Translations under genes and position numbers: made by a program
From: Byssochlamys sp. IMV 00236
Lineage: Eukaryota; Ascomycota; Eurotiomycetes; Eurotiales; Thermoascaceae
DNA length: 36,385 nt
Reading direction: 5' to 3'
Assembly: GCA_001931875.2 (NCBI GenBank)
Contig: MSJH02000128.1
Span: 1-36,385, forward strand
The notes under the pieces: model-generated
Databases searched by the model: none
What the model saw: only the letters and a program-made list of their open reading frames with translations
Told to the model about the DNA's origin: nothing
Shown here: positions 20,458-30,610 of the stretch, piece by piece
Numbering within the stretch: the stretch's first letter is position 1
How the letters are laid out: every line of letters begins with the position of its first letter

Positions 20458-20909
20458 TTATTTTTTACCTAAAAGGAGAACCTCTAGATTTATAGTATAA
20501 TTTTGTTCCAACCAAAGTTCATAGACTGGTCCTTCTGGGACGTGCCGCATAGACCAAAGGCGAACGGGTTTTCCTATTTCACATTTTACGTTTGAAATCA
20601 ATAAAAAGTTGTACAAGCCAATAGCATTCATCCTTTTATACCTGCTGCATGATAAAAAACTTTCATGTTCTTGAAAGTTTTTAATGATCCAAAAGAGTAA
20701 TTGTCTGCAATAGCTTTAAGGATGGATAAAGCACCAAATAAGCCTTTGTGATGATCAAAGCTTCTTTTTGAGTTGCCACTGCTACCAAAGTGGCTAGATG
20801 TTTCTAAAAGCAAGATCCCTATTCTGTTGAAGCCATAAAGACATATTATATCATTGTTGTGTTTCTGATATTTATGTACATAAGAACAGTAAAAGTCAAT
20901 AGCTAACAA
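20458..20909 (-). pseudogene. Two-exon gene fragment, family unknown
   Basis: Reading 20909-20642, a 68-nt GT..AG intron (20574-20641), then 20573-20458 gives an open 127-codon frame. It contains LLLETSSHFG, KSFDHHKG-like (KRSFDHHKGLFGAL), IADNYSFGSLKTF, and after the splice VRLWSMRHVPEGPVYELW. From memory this pattern resembles the C-terminal part of an expanded Mucorales family of unknown function; I cannot confirm it. No ATG opens the frame (it begins at a TTG) and no upstream exon is evident, so it may be a truncated relic, or the 5' exons may have been missed. The intron removal that restores a plausible frame argues that it was once a real gene. Confidence 0.45.
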
Positions 20910-21204
20910 TTACTATTTTATTATAAGTCTGAGAGAAGAACTATCAAATGAGGAGACAGCACGAATATATACGAAGGGTGACAACTGTAAATGTCTGACG
21001 TCGTCTATTAGCTGAGAATGAACAAATAGAGTAAACAGGTTGATTATTATTATTATTCTATTTTCTACCTATATATGGCAAAATACTTCCTATAGTGTAT
21101 ATTGGCCATTTATCTTCTTCTTTGCTTCTCTTTCTTTTTCTTTTCTTGGGGAAAAACATTTACTGTTTTTACGATAATTAGAAAAAGTAAGCATTTAATA
21201 TATT
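20910..21204. other. Intergenic, AT-rich
   Basis: No gene is seen. It contains an ATT run (about 21044-21056) and a T/C tract (about 21113-21147). Confidence 0.4.
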
Positions 21205-22138
21205 TTGTTCTTTTATATTCGTATTAACTTGAATAAAGCTATCAATATTATTGTCTTGAAAACTAATAGAATAGTTAATTCTAAATCGAGTTGTCTCCAC
21301 CAAATATTTCATCTATATAAATACAACATGCTGTGCGACCAAGAAAAAGCTTATGATCGAGTGCATCCAGTGTATCTTCGCTCTGTCCTTCAGGCTTTTG
21401 GTTTGCCCTCCTGTTTTATCTCTGTTGTTTGCTCTCTCTTTTGTGGTATAATCATGAAAGTCAACGTTAATGGATACTTCTCGTCACCTATACAACTAGG
21501 TTGTGGTTTTACACCAAGGATGCTCATAAATCCTATTTTGTTCAACTTAGTAATGGAACCTTTGGTTAAATCCATTGTTCATTCTCAACGAATTTGCAGA
21601 TTTGCTTTTCCTTTGGTCAACAATATAGATGGTGTTTCCGAGCTATCTTTCAGTCCCTCCAGAAATCAAAGTCCTAGCATATGCAGACGGCCTTTTGATT
21701 TTCCTTGCCGATCAACAAGATCTTCAGGAGGTTCAATCCCTCATTCATCAGTATAGATTGGCTTCTAATGCCAGAATGAGCTATAACAAAACTATGGCTT
21801 TCCCTGTCTCAGGTTCTTCCCACACGGAATGACCAACACTTTTATAGTCTTATGGAGTTTCTCAATGGCATGACTCCACACCGTCTGAGCCACTCACATA
21901 CCTTGGCTACCCTCTGTTACAATTTTCTTAACAACGAAACAGTTTTCAACAACATATCGTAGAAAAAGTATCCAAAGCTTGCAACATTTTTAAGCAAAGG
22001 TCTCTTTCCATTCGCGGCTGTACAACCATCCTCAATGTGCTTAATCTGCCTTCGCTTTGACGTGTTCTTAGAGTAGTTGGGATTAACCAAAAGACTTTTG
22101 ACACTATCCGAAAAATTTGCCGCGGTTTTCTTGCTTTC
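21205..22138 (+). pseudogene. Decayed LINE (non-LTR) reverse transcriptase fragment
   Basis: Reverse-transcriptase blocks appear in broken frames. DQEKAYDRVHPVYL (from about 21340) is motif A of L1-like elements. NPILFNLVMEPL is the block after motif B, whose usual QGDPLS is replaced. AYADGLLIF is motif C. Motif C normally reads YADD; here the second Asp codon is GGC at 21689-21691, so the active site is lost. A frameshift lies near 21630 and stops follow at about 21830 and beyond. Further decayed blocks run on in changing frames: LTYLGYPL, then KVSKACNIFKQRSLSIRG with TILNVLNL, which is the usual post-RT region of these elements. No endonuclease domain is seen upstream, so the copy is 5'-truncated. 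Its 3' part ends abruptly where the recombinase frame starts. Confidence 0.85.
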
Positions 22139-23143
22139 ATGATCTTATTACAACCACATTTAGAAGTGCCCAGTACCAATCGATCCTATCAAAGCGGTCA
22201 AGAGCTCTTTTTGATTTGGGCTGCTGACAATAAGGTTTCACCAATAGACTTGATCAATTTCTTGAGCAATATGTACACCTCTAGACCTTATACGATTTCT
22301 ACTATTCAGCTCTTTCGTTCTGGCGTTTCACAACTACATCACATACCAATAGTCCTCACCAAAAGCGTTGAGCTCAATAGGTTCATTCAAATGCTGAAAT
22401 ATCAATCCCCGCCTGTTCGACTGCATCGCCCAACTATTGATCTTAAACCAACGTTCAACTATATCTCTTCTCTCGATGACCCTTCAATCTAGTTATCTCG
22501 TCTTCAAATGAAATTGGCACTTCTTCTAGGCGACACTTGCTTCTTGCATCCTTCTGACCTCCATCGTATTCCGTTCAGCTCAACAAAGGTGACCAACACT
22601 GGTCCGTTATACTTTGAGATCCACTGTCCTAAAGAGAAACGTAAACATTGAAGAATTATCAAGTCTTTTGAAGTAAAAGAATATCATCTTCGGCAACTCT
22701 GCCCGGCCACCACATATCAAATCTTCAGCAACCGTCGTCCTTCTGACTCTCCGCTCAAGCCGCTCAGTGTTCATACTATTCAACATTGGATCGGCAAGCT
22801 TGTTAGAATATCTACAACAGAACCATGTGTTTCTCTCCGGCCCATCGCTTCATCTCTCGCTCTTAAAGCACGTATTCCTAAGGATGATATTGTCACCATG
22901 GGCAACTGGCCTTCCTCCACTGGTTTTGAAAATCACTATCGCCGTGAACATCTCTCTCAATTCGATTTCTCCAACACGCTTATTGATATTGACAATGCTA
23001 CTGATGGAGATGACGACCAGTTCTTTGATGCTGAAGACAATGACATGCGATTGAACCAAGTAGACTATTTCTCTGGATCAGCAAATCATATTTTGTATTT
23101 GAGTGTCTCCACCAATTCAAGTAGAATTTGTTTCGACACTTGA
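22139..23143 (+). pseudogene. Tyrosine-recombinase transposon gene with two nonsense codons
   Basis: One reading frame of about 335 codons, interrupted only by TAG at 22490-22492 and TGA at 22649-22651. The N-terminal part (SYQSGQELFLIWA, then DLINFLSNMY, STIQLFRSGVSQLH) looks like the SAM-like core-binding domain of DIRS/Crypton-type tyrosine recombinases. The catalytic half follows: HPSDLHRIPFSSTKV, PKEKR, LSVHTIQHWIGKL, SLRPIASSLALKARIP, and GNWPSSTGFENHYRRE, which carries the presumed nucleophile Tyr. The usual first catalytic Arg appears to be His (CAT, about 22550). The tail is acidic. This enzyme class integrates circular DNA by recombination. Homology was recognised by eye, and the exact class (DIRS-like, Crypton-like, or a captured host recombinase) is open. 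Confidence 0.7.
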
Positions 23144-23146
23144 ATT
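23114..23146. repeat. Hairpin: AATTCAAGT / ACTTGAATT
   Basis: Perfect 9-bp arms (23114-23122 and 23138-23146) around a 15-base loop, overlapping the end of the recombinase frame. Confidence 0.6.
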
Positions 23147-23149
23147 ATT

Positions 23150-23317
23150 TGGTTAGACATGAAAATACAAAATACAAAATATGATCTCCCCTCCCTCCCT
23201 TTCCCATCTTTTACCTTCGCTTAAAGAAGATCAATTGTATACTTTTATTGTATTTCGCTGATCTTTAATAAAATGAAGATAATAGCAAATCATATTTTGT
23301 ATTTTCATGTCTAACCA
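23150..23317. repeat. Fold-back inverted repeat, MITE-like
   Basis: The left arm (23150-23185) and right arm (23287-23317) are reverse complements over about 29 bp; the left arm carries one extra tandem ACAAAAT. The 100-bp spacer holds CCCTCCCTCCC and an AATAAA. The inner part of the right arm (AGCAAATCATATTTTGTATTT, 23284-23304) also occurs as an exact direct copy at 23080-23100. Confidence 0.75.
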
Positions 23318-23531
23318 AGTAATTACTAGACTATATGCTCATCGTAACAGACGTTAGGCATCTCAAAGTCATATAAAGAAAACTGAAAAAAAAGAGCAAA
23401 AAGATACTTTAGGTATATTTTCAATGGAGCCAACTTTATTTATATATGCGCAAATCTTCTCCTGTGAAGATACACTAAAGTTTCTAATAAAAAAAAAGTG
23501 TACATTATGCAAAGATGGTTTTTACAAAGAA

Positions 23532-26500
23532 CTATACTCTAGGAGTAATCTGATCGGTCGAAGAAGATTCATTAGAGTCCTTGACATTAGATTCTTTAAT
23601 CCTTCTAATCCATTTTCTATCCATGTTGAGTGATGGATATATTGAGATAGACACCGTTTCTGATAATCCGTTCTCTTTGTTGTTTTTGGCCAGAGCATCC
23701 GCTTTGATTCTTCTTAGTGCGTCAAAAGCGACAACATAGCAGTATTTACTATATTTTCTCGATGACACACATATAATGTAAGCATAGCTCGCCTTGATAT
23801 TCTGTAACATGTAGCCTCCATTGACCTGCGCATCGAATTGGAAAATAGGTGAAATGAATTTACTGGGATCAGGTATATTATGATACTCCTTGGCAATAAA
23901 TTCTTCAAGTTCGAAAAAAGATGCAAATGGAGAAGTAAAATCCAAGGCATCGTTTTCAATATATTTGTTGGGATCATAAGTGTTGTCCATTATGTGTTGC
24001 CGCAACATATGAAATTCGGTCATTGTTTTTTGATATGATTCCATATTAGCGTTAACTGCCTGTCGAATAAGTTCCAAGTCATGTTGAAGCGCAGAATCGT
24101 TCTTTCCTGTTGCAAGTTCTGTAGCTCGATTCCAAGGTCCGGTTAGATCATAGTCCTTTAGTGGTATATCCACTTCAGAGAACATGCATTGTGAATACTT
24201 TGTAAAGGCTGCTGTTTCTGTCATGAGTGTTTTGTATAGATGATCCATGGTTGTCACACATGGTGATTGTTCCAGTAGAGTATAACAGTCATTGGCCTCC
24301 TTGTAAGCTCGTTTATGTCCCTCTCGTTGTTTATTCTTTTTGTCCATAAACCATATAGGATGAGGAATCTTGGAGAAATTGGCACGGTCTCGGTTATAAA
24401 CTGATTGCTTAAGATGTAGACCTTGTTTGGGAGCATCTACCAATCGAGCACACATCTGTGCCAAGTAAGATACATCAGGATCATCTAGTGCTGATTTCTC
24501 TGCCAGTACAGTTCTCCAGTTTTCATATAAACCAAGTGTGCCATCAGGCATCTGCACATTGATAAAATTGGCTTGCAGTGCCTTTTCTGGATCTGGATAT
24601 GCTCCAACCTGTTGTCCCAAAGTTGACTTGTCTTTTTGAAAGGCTTGAGTTACACGGTCAAGTTCTTTAATAACAGGCGAAGCTTGGAAGGGTTTGACAA
24701 TTCGTTGATCCCAGCAACAGAATATCTAGACATCAATTAGGATCATGTCCTTTTTCTTCCCTTTTGTACTTACCAAATCACCATCATAGTCACCTCCACC
24801 TAGTTTACTGGCTAATGAAGCATCTCCTGTGACAGGAAAGACGATAATATCTGTATACATTCTCAATGCTGGACAGTCGACAGCCTTCACTTTTTGAATA
24901 TCACTCTTCAGACCACAGGGATTACGAGTAATGACGACATCGCCCAATACAAGGCCAGCCCGAATACCCGTTTTTTCATCTACCTTACGTGTGGATAACT
25001 GTAGAAAGACTTCGTCTGGTCTCAACAGTCCAGTTGGATCAGGCACACAAGTAACAGTGCAAGATTGTGGTACTTCAATTCTGTATTTTGTATTGACAGA
25101 CTTCATGACTTGTCTGAAAATAGTTGTGATTCGAGTAGCTACAAAAGCATTGGTCAAGTCAAATCCAGAGTCCAAGAGTCTGACGACAGCTTCAAAAGCA
25201 TTGCCAGGATATCCAGAGTACTTGTTGAGAGAGTCATATGATTTAGTAGACAATAGATAGTTGGTGTGTGACTTGTTCGTGTAAGACCCTGAGGTGTCCG
25301 ATTTTGAATCGTCATCAGCAGAATCTGAATCCAAATGGAACATGTCATTTTCTATATCGTCTTCTGCACTCAGGTCTTTCCAAACGCATTTCTCCGCCTG
25401 CTCCTCATTCTCCCAACGTCGCGTCATGATGCTTCCTATCTTGGTAACCCAGTCTCTCAAGATCTTTATGTTTCGGTTCTCTGTGACAACAGTAGCTAAT
25501 CGATGGATGTATTCTTTCAAGATTTCAACAAACACACTTGTAGGCACGCCACCTGCTGCCAATACTTGAATAAACTGTGTGTTGAGGTTGGAAGGGTATA
25601 TACATATTGAGTTTTTGACGAGATCGAATGTGTAATGATGAGGATCTAGTGCACAATTGGGCTGAGGTAAACCAGTCTTGAACTTATACTGGCTTTTGCG
25701 TATCTTAATGTATTTCCCTGAATTAAAGTCCATGTCGGGAGCAAGTATCCAAATACCTTTTGCGCCACCAATACGCCCTTGGATAGCACAGGGTAGCTCA
25801 TCCGTTGTCTGACAACCCATAATTTCCTTCATGGCTGCACAAGAGATGATACCACAGCCATCTGTCATGCATGCTGCGTCGTCTTTCACTGTCGCTGTTT
25901 CTGAATAGATATCATCAATATACTCAATCTCAGACGGATCAAACTGAATGGTAGGGATACTGCTGCTGTAGCCTAGAGACATACGACTAGCATATTTGCT
26001 CATTGACATATCCCAGTTTTCGATAATCGGCATGTGCCAATCGATTACTTGCTGTATTGATATCGGTTCCAAATCTGGTCCTTCAGTTGCAAAAAAGACA
26101 AGTGTACTGTCTTTGATAAACAGAAACCGAAACACACGCTGCATTAATAAAAATGGTTTCAATAGGAAATCCTTCATCATTCGGACCATGGATGGTTGTG
26201 AAGATTCACTAAGGACCACTTCCAAAAAGCGATCTTGTCCAAACTTTCGAAACAGACGATTTGAGGCTGTGATCTTGGGTACACGCAGATTAATCTTTGG
26301 AAGGGTTCCTGTGGTTTTGAATTGAATAACTGCACTGTATCGCACCATTCTGTTTTTCAATAGTTTCCGCTTAATGCTGTCTTGACTAAAGCTATTCTCG
26401 TTATTGATACAGATCGATGTTGGAGGGCTTGTAGTTGAAGGTGAAGACGATACACTTACAGGACTGAATGGCATGGCTTCTTTAGTCGTCTGAGTTGTGA

Positions 26501-27354
26501 CAGAAGATTTTTCTGTTTGAATATAAGACCAAACATTGTCTGGACAGCGCTCCATCTTTGAATAAGCTAATCCAGTAAGTCTTTGGCCAAGTCTTGTTTC
26601 TGTATTCCAACGCAACATGGCTTCATATAATTTTCTTGGTTCTGACATTCCAATTCTGATAAAGCTGCGAAAAGCATCAAATGGGATTTCATTCCAAGGT
26701 ATCTTACAAGCCTGCATAAATCGTGCGATTTCATAAATAACAATCCAACTAACGCCTTGAAAAAGTTTTGTTGATTTTGTAGGGCTCCAAATAATGTTGT
26801 ACTCTTCTGATTTAGTTGCTTCAGCAGGAAAATAATTAAGGGGTGATGGAGGTGGTGTATTTAGTCTCGAAGTTGAAGGTAAAGTGTTATCAATCTTTGG
26901 CTTTTTTACCATAGTCAATGGAGTAACTTTATCAAACACTTCTGAAGAGGTACGTTTGTTACTCTTTCCTTGATCAGGTGCATTCATAAATAGTTCATCA
27001 TCAATGTCTTCAAAGATATCGTCTGGCACTTTAATAATATAAAAAGAGAGAGTGAATACTATATGTAAAATTATGCTCATATTTCATAAACATACATAGA
27101 CTTGATATCTCTTGGCTCACCTGAGAGATAAAATCGTTGACAGTCTTCTTTCTTTGACGGGGTGGGGTCCATTTTATAAAGGAAGTTACGATACTGTCGA
27201 GCAGAGAATGGTCGCTTAACGACAATAGTTGCTTCATTAACAGAATCTCGTTATACGCGACATTGGGTTGTTGTAATTGAGAAATACGATCTGTCAAACC
27301 AAGGTGATTATATATTTGTTTAGCGCAGCGCGTCAAATGTGGATCAAGTGACAT
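23532..27354 (-). CDS. RNA-dependent RNA polymerase, RNA-silencing type
   Basis: Cellular RdRP, the enzyme that makes double-stranded RNA for Dicer in fungal RNA silencing (QDE-1/Rdp1/RDR family). Three exons (27354-27096, 27028-24774, 24725-23532) give 1,235 residues, a normal size. The catalytic loop is GGGDYDGDL (Asp residues about 833, 835 and 837), directly before the second intron, and the sequence continues IFCCWDQRIV. Other family blocks are DGCGIIS, AIQGRIGGAKG, RPDEVFLQLS, GDVVITRNPC, and DIIVFPVTGDASLASKLGGG. The first splice uses GTATGT and restores the frame (SSL joined to PDDIFEDID). The frame has no internal stop, so the gene looks intact although transposon relics flank it on both sides. 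Mucor-type fungi carry several RdRP paralogues. I cannot assign which one this is. Confidence 0.95.
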
Positions 27355-27948
27355 TTAGCCTTGTGATTAGATTCAAAAAACAAAAAAAAACAAAAAAAAA
27401 CAAAAAGAAACAAAAAGAAACGAGAACTAGTTTTCACAGCAGAACAAAAGAGCTCAAAATTGGTGGACTTTTAATACCAACAATTAGGCACAAAATCGTA
27501 GTAATCCTCAAGGGGGGGGGGTTTTCATTTCTAAAATGTTCAAAACCGCCGACGATAAGAAACTAAGGGGTAGAAACAGAAAATGAAGCAAAGACATGAT
27601 ACAGCACCATCACGACTGATGGTGACAAAATACCTGTGACTATGACAATTAATTCTATTCTGTACCACACAAAGGCATTTCGTATAAAGATGCATGCTAT
27701 CAATACCCTCTCGCCTCCTCCCTTTCCCTTCTCTCCTGACAGCAAGTGATACGATTAGAATTTAATATTAAAAGCGATACAATTGACTGACGAAATGAAA
27801 ATAAAGAAAAGAAAAGTAATAAACCCATCTGTTGCCACAATGCATTCAACTTTGAATGACCGCCATTTAAACTATGCGAAAAGATTTATTTTATGACCTT
27901 TTATCCATAACAGCTCACACAGTTATTAAATATACATCATCTACTGAA
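27355..27948. promoter_or_regulatory. RdRP upstream region
   Basis: On the minus strand the RdRP start is preceded by a T-rich leader made of repeated T5-9 with G or C (plus-strand CAAAAAA repeats at about 27375-27421). A run of ten G lies at 27512-27521. CCTCCTCCC/TTTCCCTTC sits near 27713-27735. No gene is seen. The region leads into the MULE relic. Confidence 0.45.
27512..27521. repeat. Homopolymer G10
   Basis: Ten consecutive G in an AT-rich background; possibly length-variable. Confidence 0.9.
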
Positions 27949-30115
27949 ATGTCTACCAACTTTAAAAGTACCTCCATCTTTATTACTGCTGGTTTTGTTT
28001 GCCTTACTGTTCCAGGTTATGAGGAAAGTGTTCAGACCGTTATCTTTACTACGTCTGATAAGTTCGAGGAATGGTTCAAAAAGGACGCGTTCTCGCATTC
28101 TAAGTGGGGTATTTAAACGACAATATTCCGTTACAAGCAATCTTCAGTTTATCGGGAAGCCCATTCTTGAAGCTTTGCCAGTTCACACCATCTTCTATTT
28201 GTGTGATCATGCTGGTGCCGACAAGAAGAAAGCTAAGAATAGCTCAGGTACTATTGATATTACTAACGTTGTATCTTCTGTAGATAATGATCAAGGTAGT
28301 AACAGTAGCGAACTAGAGGTTATGCGTCCTAAGAAGACCCGTATTACTATGAAATCTTCTATCAAGATTGGTTGCACTGCCAAAATCATTAAACATGCCA
28401 TGACGGACGGTACAATCCATGTTGAATACCACTGGGAGCATCCTGATCATTGTCCTTGGGATATCAAGGAAATTACTAACTCTCGTTTGCCTTTTGAGAT
28501 TAAATAATGGATAACTGAAAAGGTCAGCGAAAATATGGACTGGAAAACCACCAAGAAGTTTTTACGTATTGATAATGAACGCCTCATTGAGGCAATGATG
28601 CTTGTTTTCATCCTTGTATTGTTATTAAACACGATAATAATTTAGCTTTCTATAGCTTGAAAAGAAGAAGTCATCCAGTAGCTTCCCTATGTCACTTTTA
28701 ATCAATTACCAAGATGTAAAGAATATCATCAGTGCTCACATGAACAAGCTATCAAGAAAAGGTTGTCGCGATAAGCATAGTTGTGAAAAGTGGATGAAGT
28801 ATTTGGAAAAAGAAAAAAACTGTTCGACTCTTTTTCGTATCCATGAAAATGGTCCTTTCCTAATCTCATGAGTATCTAATTGGCAGAAGAAATTCCTTGA
28901 AGAAGCTGAAGAATGGTGTATCGATAGCACTCACAAAACATGCAAGTCTATTACGGGCAGCTCCAAAGATAGCTACCTGTTCACTATCGTCGTTCATAAC
29001 TACACCACGAACAGAGGCCTACCTGTTTGTTTTTTCATCACTGATATGGAAACCATTCCTACTTTGCATCAGTGGTCAACCTGGATAAAGACCAACTTCT
29101 CTTTGAACGTGAAGTGAATTATGATAGATTATAGTTCTGCCGAGACAGCTGCAATTAGAGGCGTCTTTGAAGGCTCGGTTCAAATTCTCTTGTGTCATTG
29201 GCATATCAAGCGTGCTTGGGAAACCCACATCAAGCGAGGCGCAAGTTTTAAACGTGGGTTTAATGTAGATATTAAACATCTTGTAACATTTAAGTGAAGA
29301 TAAGCAAGTCTACTCACGACACAAAGCTGGTAAGAGACCGTGTTCGTGCTAATCTGAATAGCATGATGTACTCAGAAACGCCGGAAGCATTCGATCTGGC
29401 CTATCAGTTGTTCCTTGCTGAAAATAAAGAATTTGAAGTATTCCTTGCGTACTTCAACAGCTTGTGGCTTCCAAGAAAGGAATTGTGGTCCAAAGCGTGG
29501 AGGCAGGTAGTCATTAATGCTTATTGCTCCAGTTTCCTAAAATCTAACTTTTCTGTCTATATATAGAATGTTTCTTTTCATACCAACAATCTAATAGAAT
29601 CGTATCATAACCAATTAAAGACGTTCTATCTTGGTCGCTCTCGCTCTTTGCGCGTAGATCACCTAATCTACTTGCTATCCCAAGTGGTAGCATTAGATTA
29701 TTGGCAGGACACAATCAAGGCTGCACATGATTTTGGTGGGTTTCGCTTGACAGCCAACGAAGAAAAGAAGGGAAGAGCAGCATATTGTATTGATTACGAC
29801 GTAGCCTGTTCCATGATAGAACAGCTCGAAGAAAATGTTTACCAGTGCAGACCCTTCACTGAAAACATCCTCTTCTACGAGATGGATACCAAGAAAGGCT
29901 TTCTGAAGAATTGTAGCTGCCCTGATCAAACAAAGATGTGTAAGCATTTTTTTTTTTTGGTCAGCCGCGTAACCAAGCTGCCTTTTTCTTCTTGTGCTCC
30001 TGCCCCTGTTGCTCAGCAAGAAAGGTTTTCTGCCCCAAATGAAGATCAAGACCTTCTTTGCCGTGAACTATTACTTTGGCGTTATATATCAGATTTGTTT
30101 CACTGTATCAGATGA
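27949..30115 (+). pseudogene. MULE-type DDE transposase with SWIM zinc finger, broken
   Basis: Transposase relic of the Mutator-like class. A FAR1/WRKY-like N-terminal zinc region (KIGCTAKI, HPDHCPWD) is followed by the catalytic core: CIDSTHKTCK (first Asp), MIDYSSAETAAIRGVF (second Asp), LLCHWHIKRAWE, and NNLIESYHNQLK (third acidic residue, Glu). The C-terminal SWIM finger is CSCPDQTKMCKHFF. Breaks seen: a frameshift near 28105, TAA at 28505-28507, frameshifts near 28615-28690 and after 28860, and TGA at 29115-29117. One intron with good borders survives (29507-29566, 60 nt; RQ joined to NVSFHTNN). The upstream first-exon ATG at 27949 is a guess. I found no terminal inverted repeats by eye. 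Not expected to make active protein. Confidence 0.8.
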
Positions 30116-30610
30116 GGCTTTGTAAAGCCTACTGCACCAATGATCTGCTGATCTGCTTCATTACAGGAAGCGTGGCTGTAATTAAAAGCTCGTATGATCT
30201 CCTTTTTTGGATCTTGCAGCATCCTATTGCAGCGTCTCTAGTATTACCCATTTAAATAAAAAATATAGCATAATATTCACTTTAGTAGAAAAGCTTATAT
30301 CGTCTAGTCAGAATATATGGAGATGATATTGCTAATTTCATATTGTAGAGATATTCTACTTTAATTAAGAAAATGGGCCATTTCACCGTATCTAACGCAG
30401 GTGACAACATCACTGTGATAAATAGTATGAAGCTAACATTTGATATAATCTGTGTGTGATAAATAAGCTTTGGTGCGGCCAAGGATATCAGTAGCAACTT
30501 TATTTTTCTTTTTTCTCTTGCCTTCAATAATCTCTGAAAGCTATCATCAGGTTAGTGAGGATAACAGTCTGGTGAGAGTTCCTTATAGCTCAAACACTTT
30601 ATAACCTAGA
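30116..30610. other. Intergenic between two transposon relics
   Basis: About 500 bp, AT-rich, no gene or clear repeat seen. CACTTTATAACC at 30595-30606 is just before the first ATG of the next relic and could be TATA-like. Confidence 0.4.

Noticed and set aside
27355..27566. 75-codon plus frame upstream of the RdRP
   Set aside because: Built on the A-rich repeat and the G10 run; low complexity and antisense to the RdRP leader.
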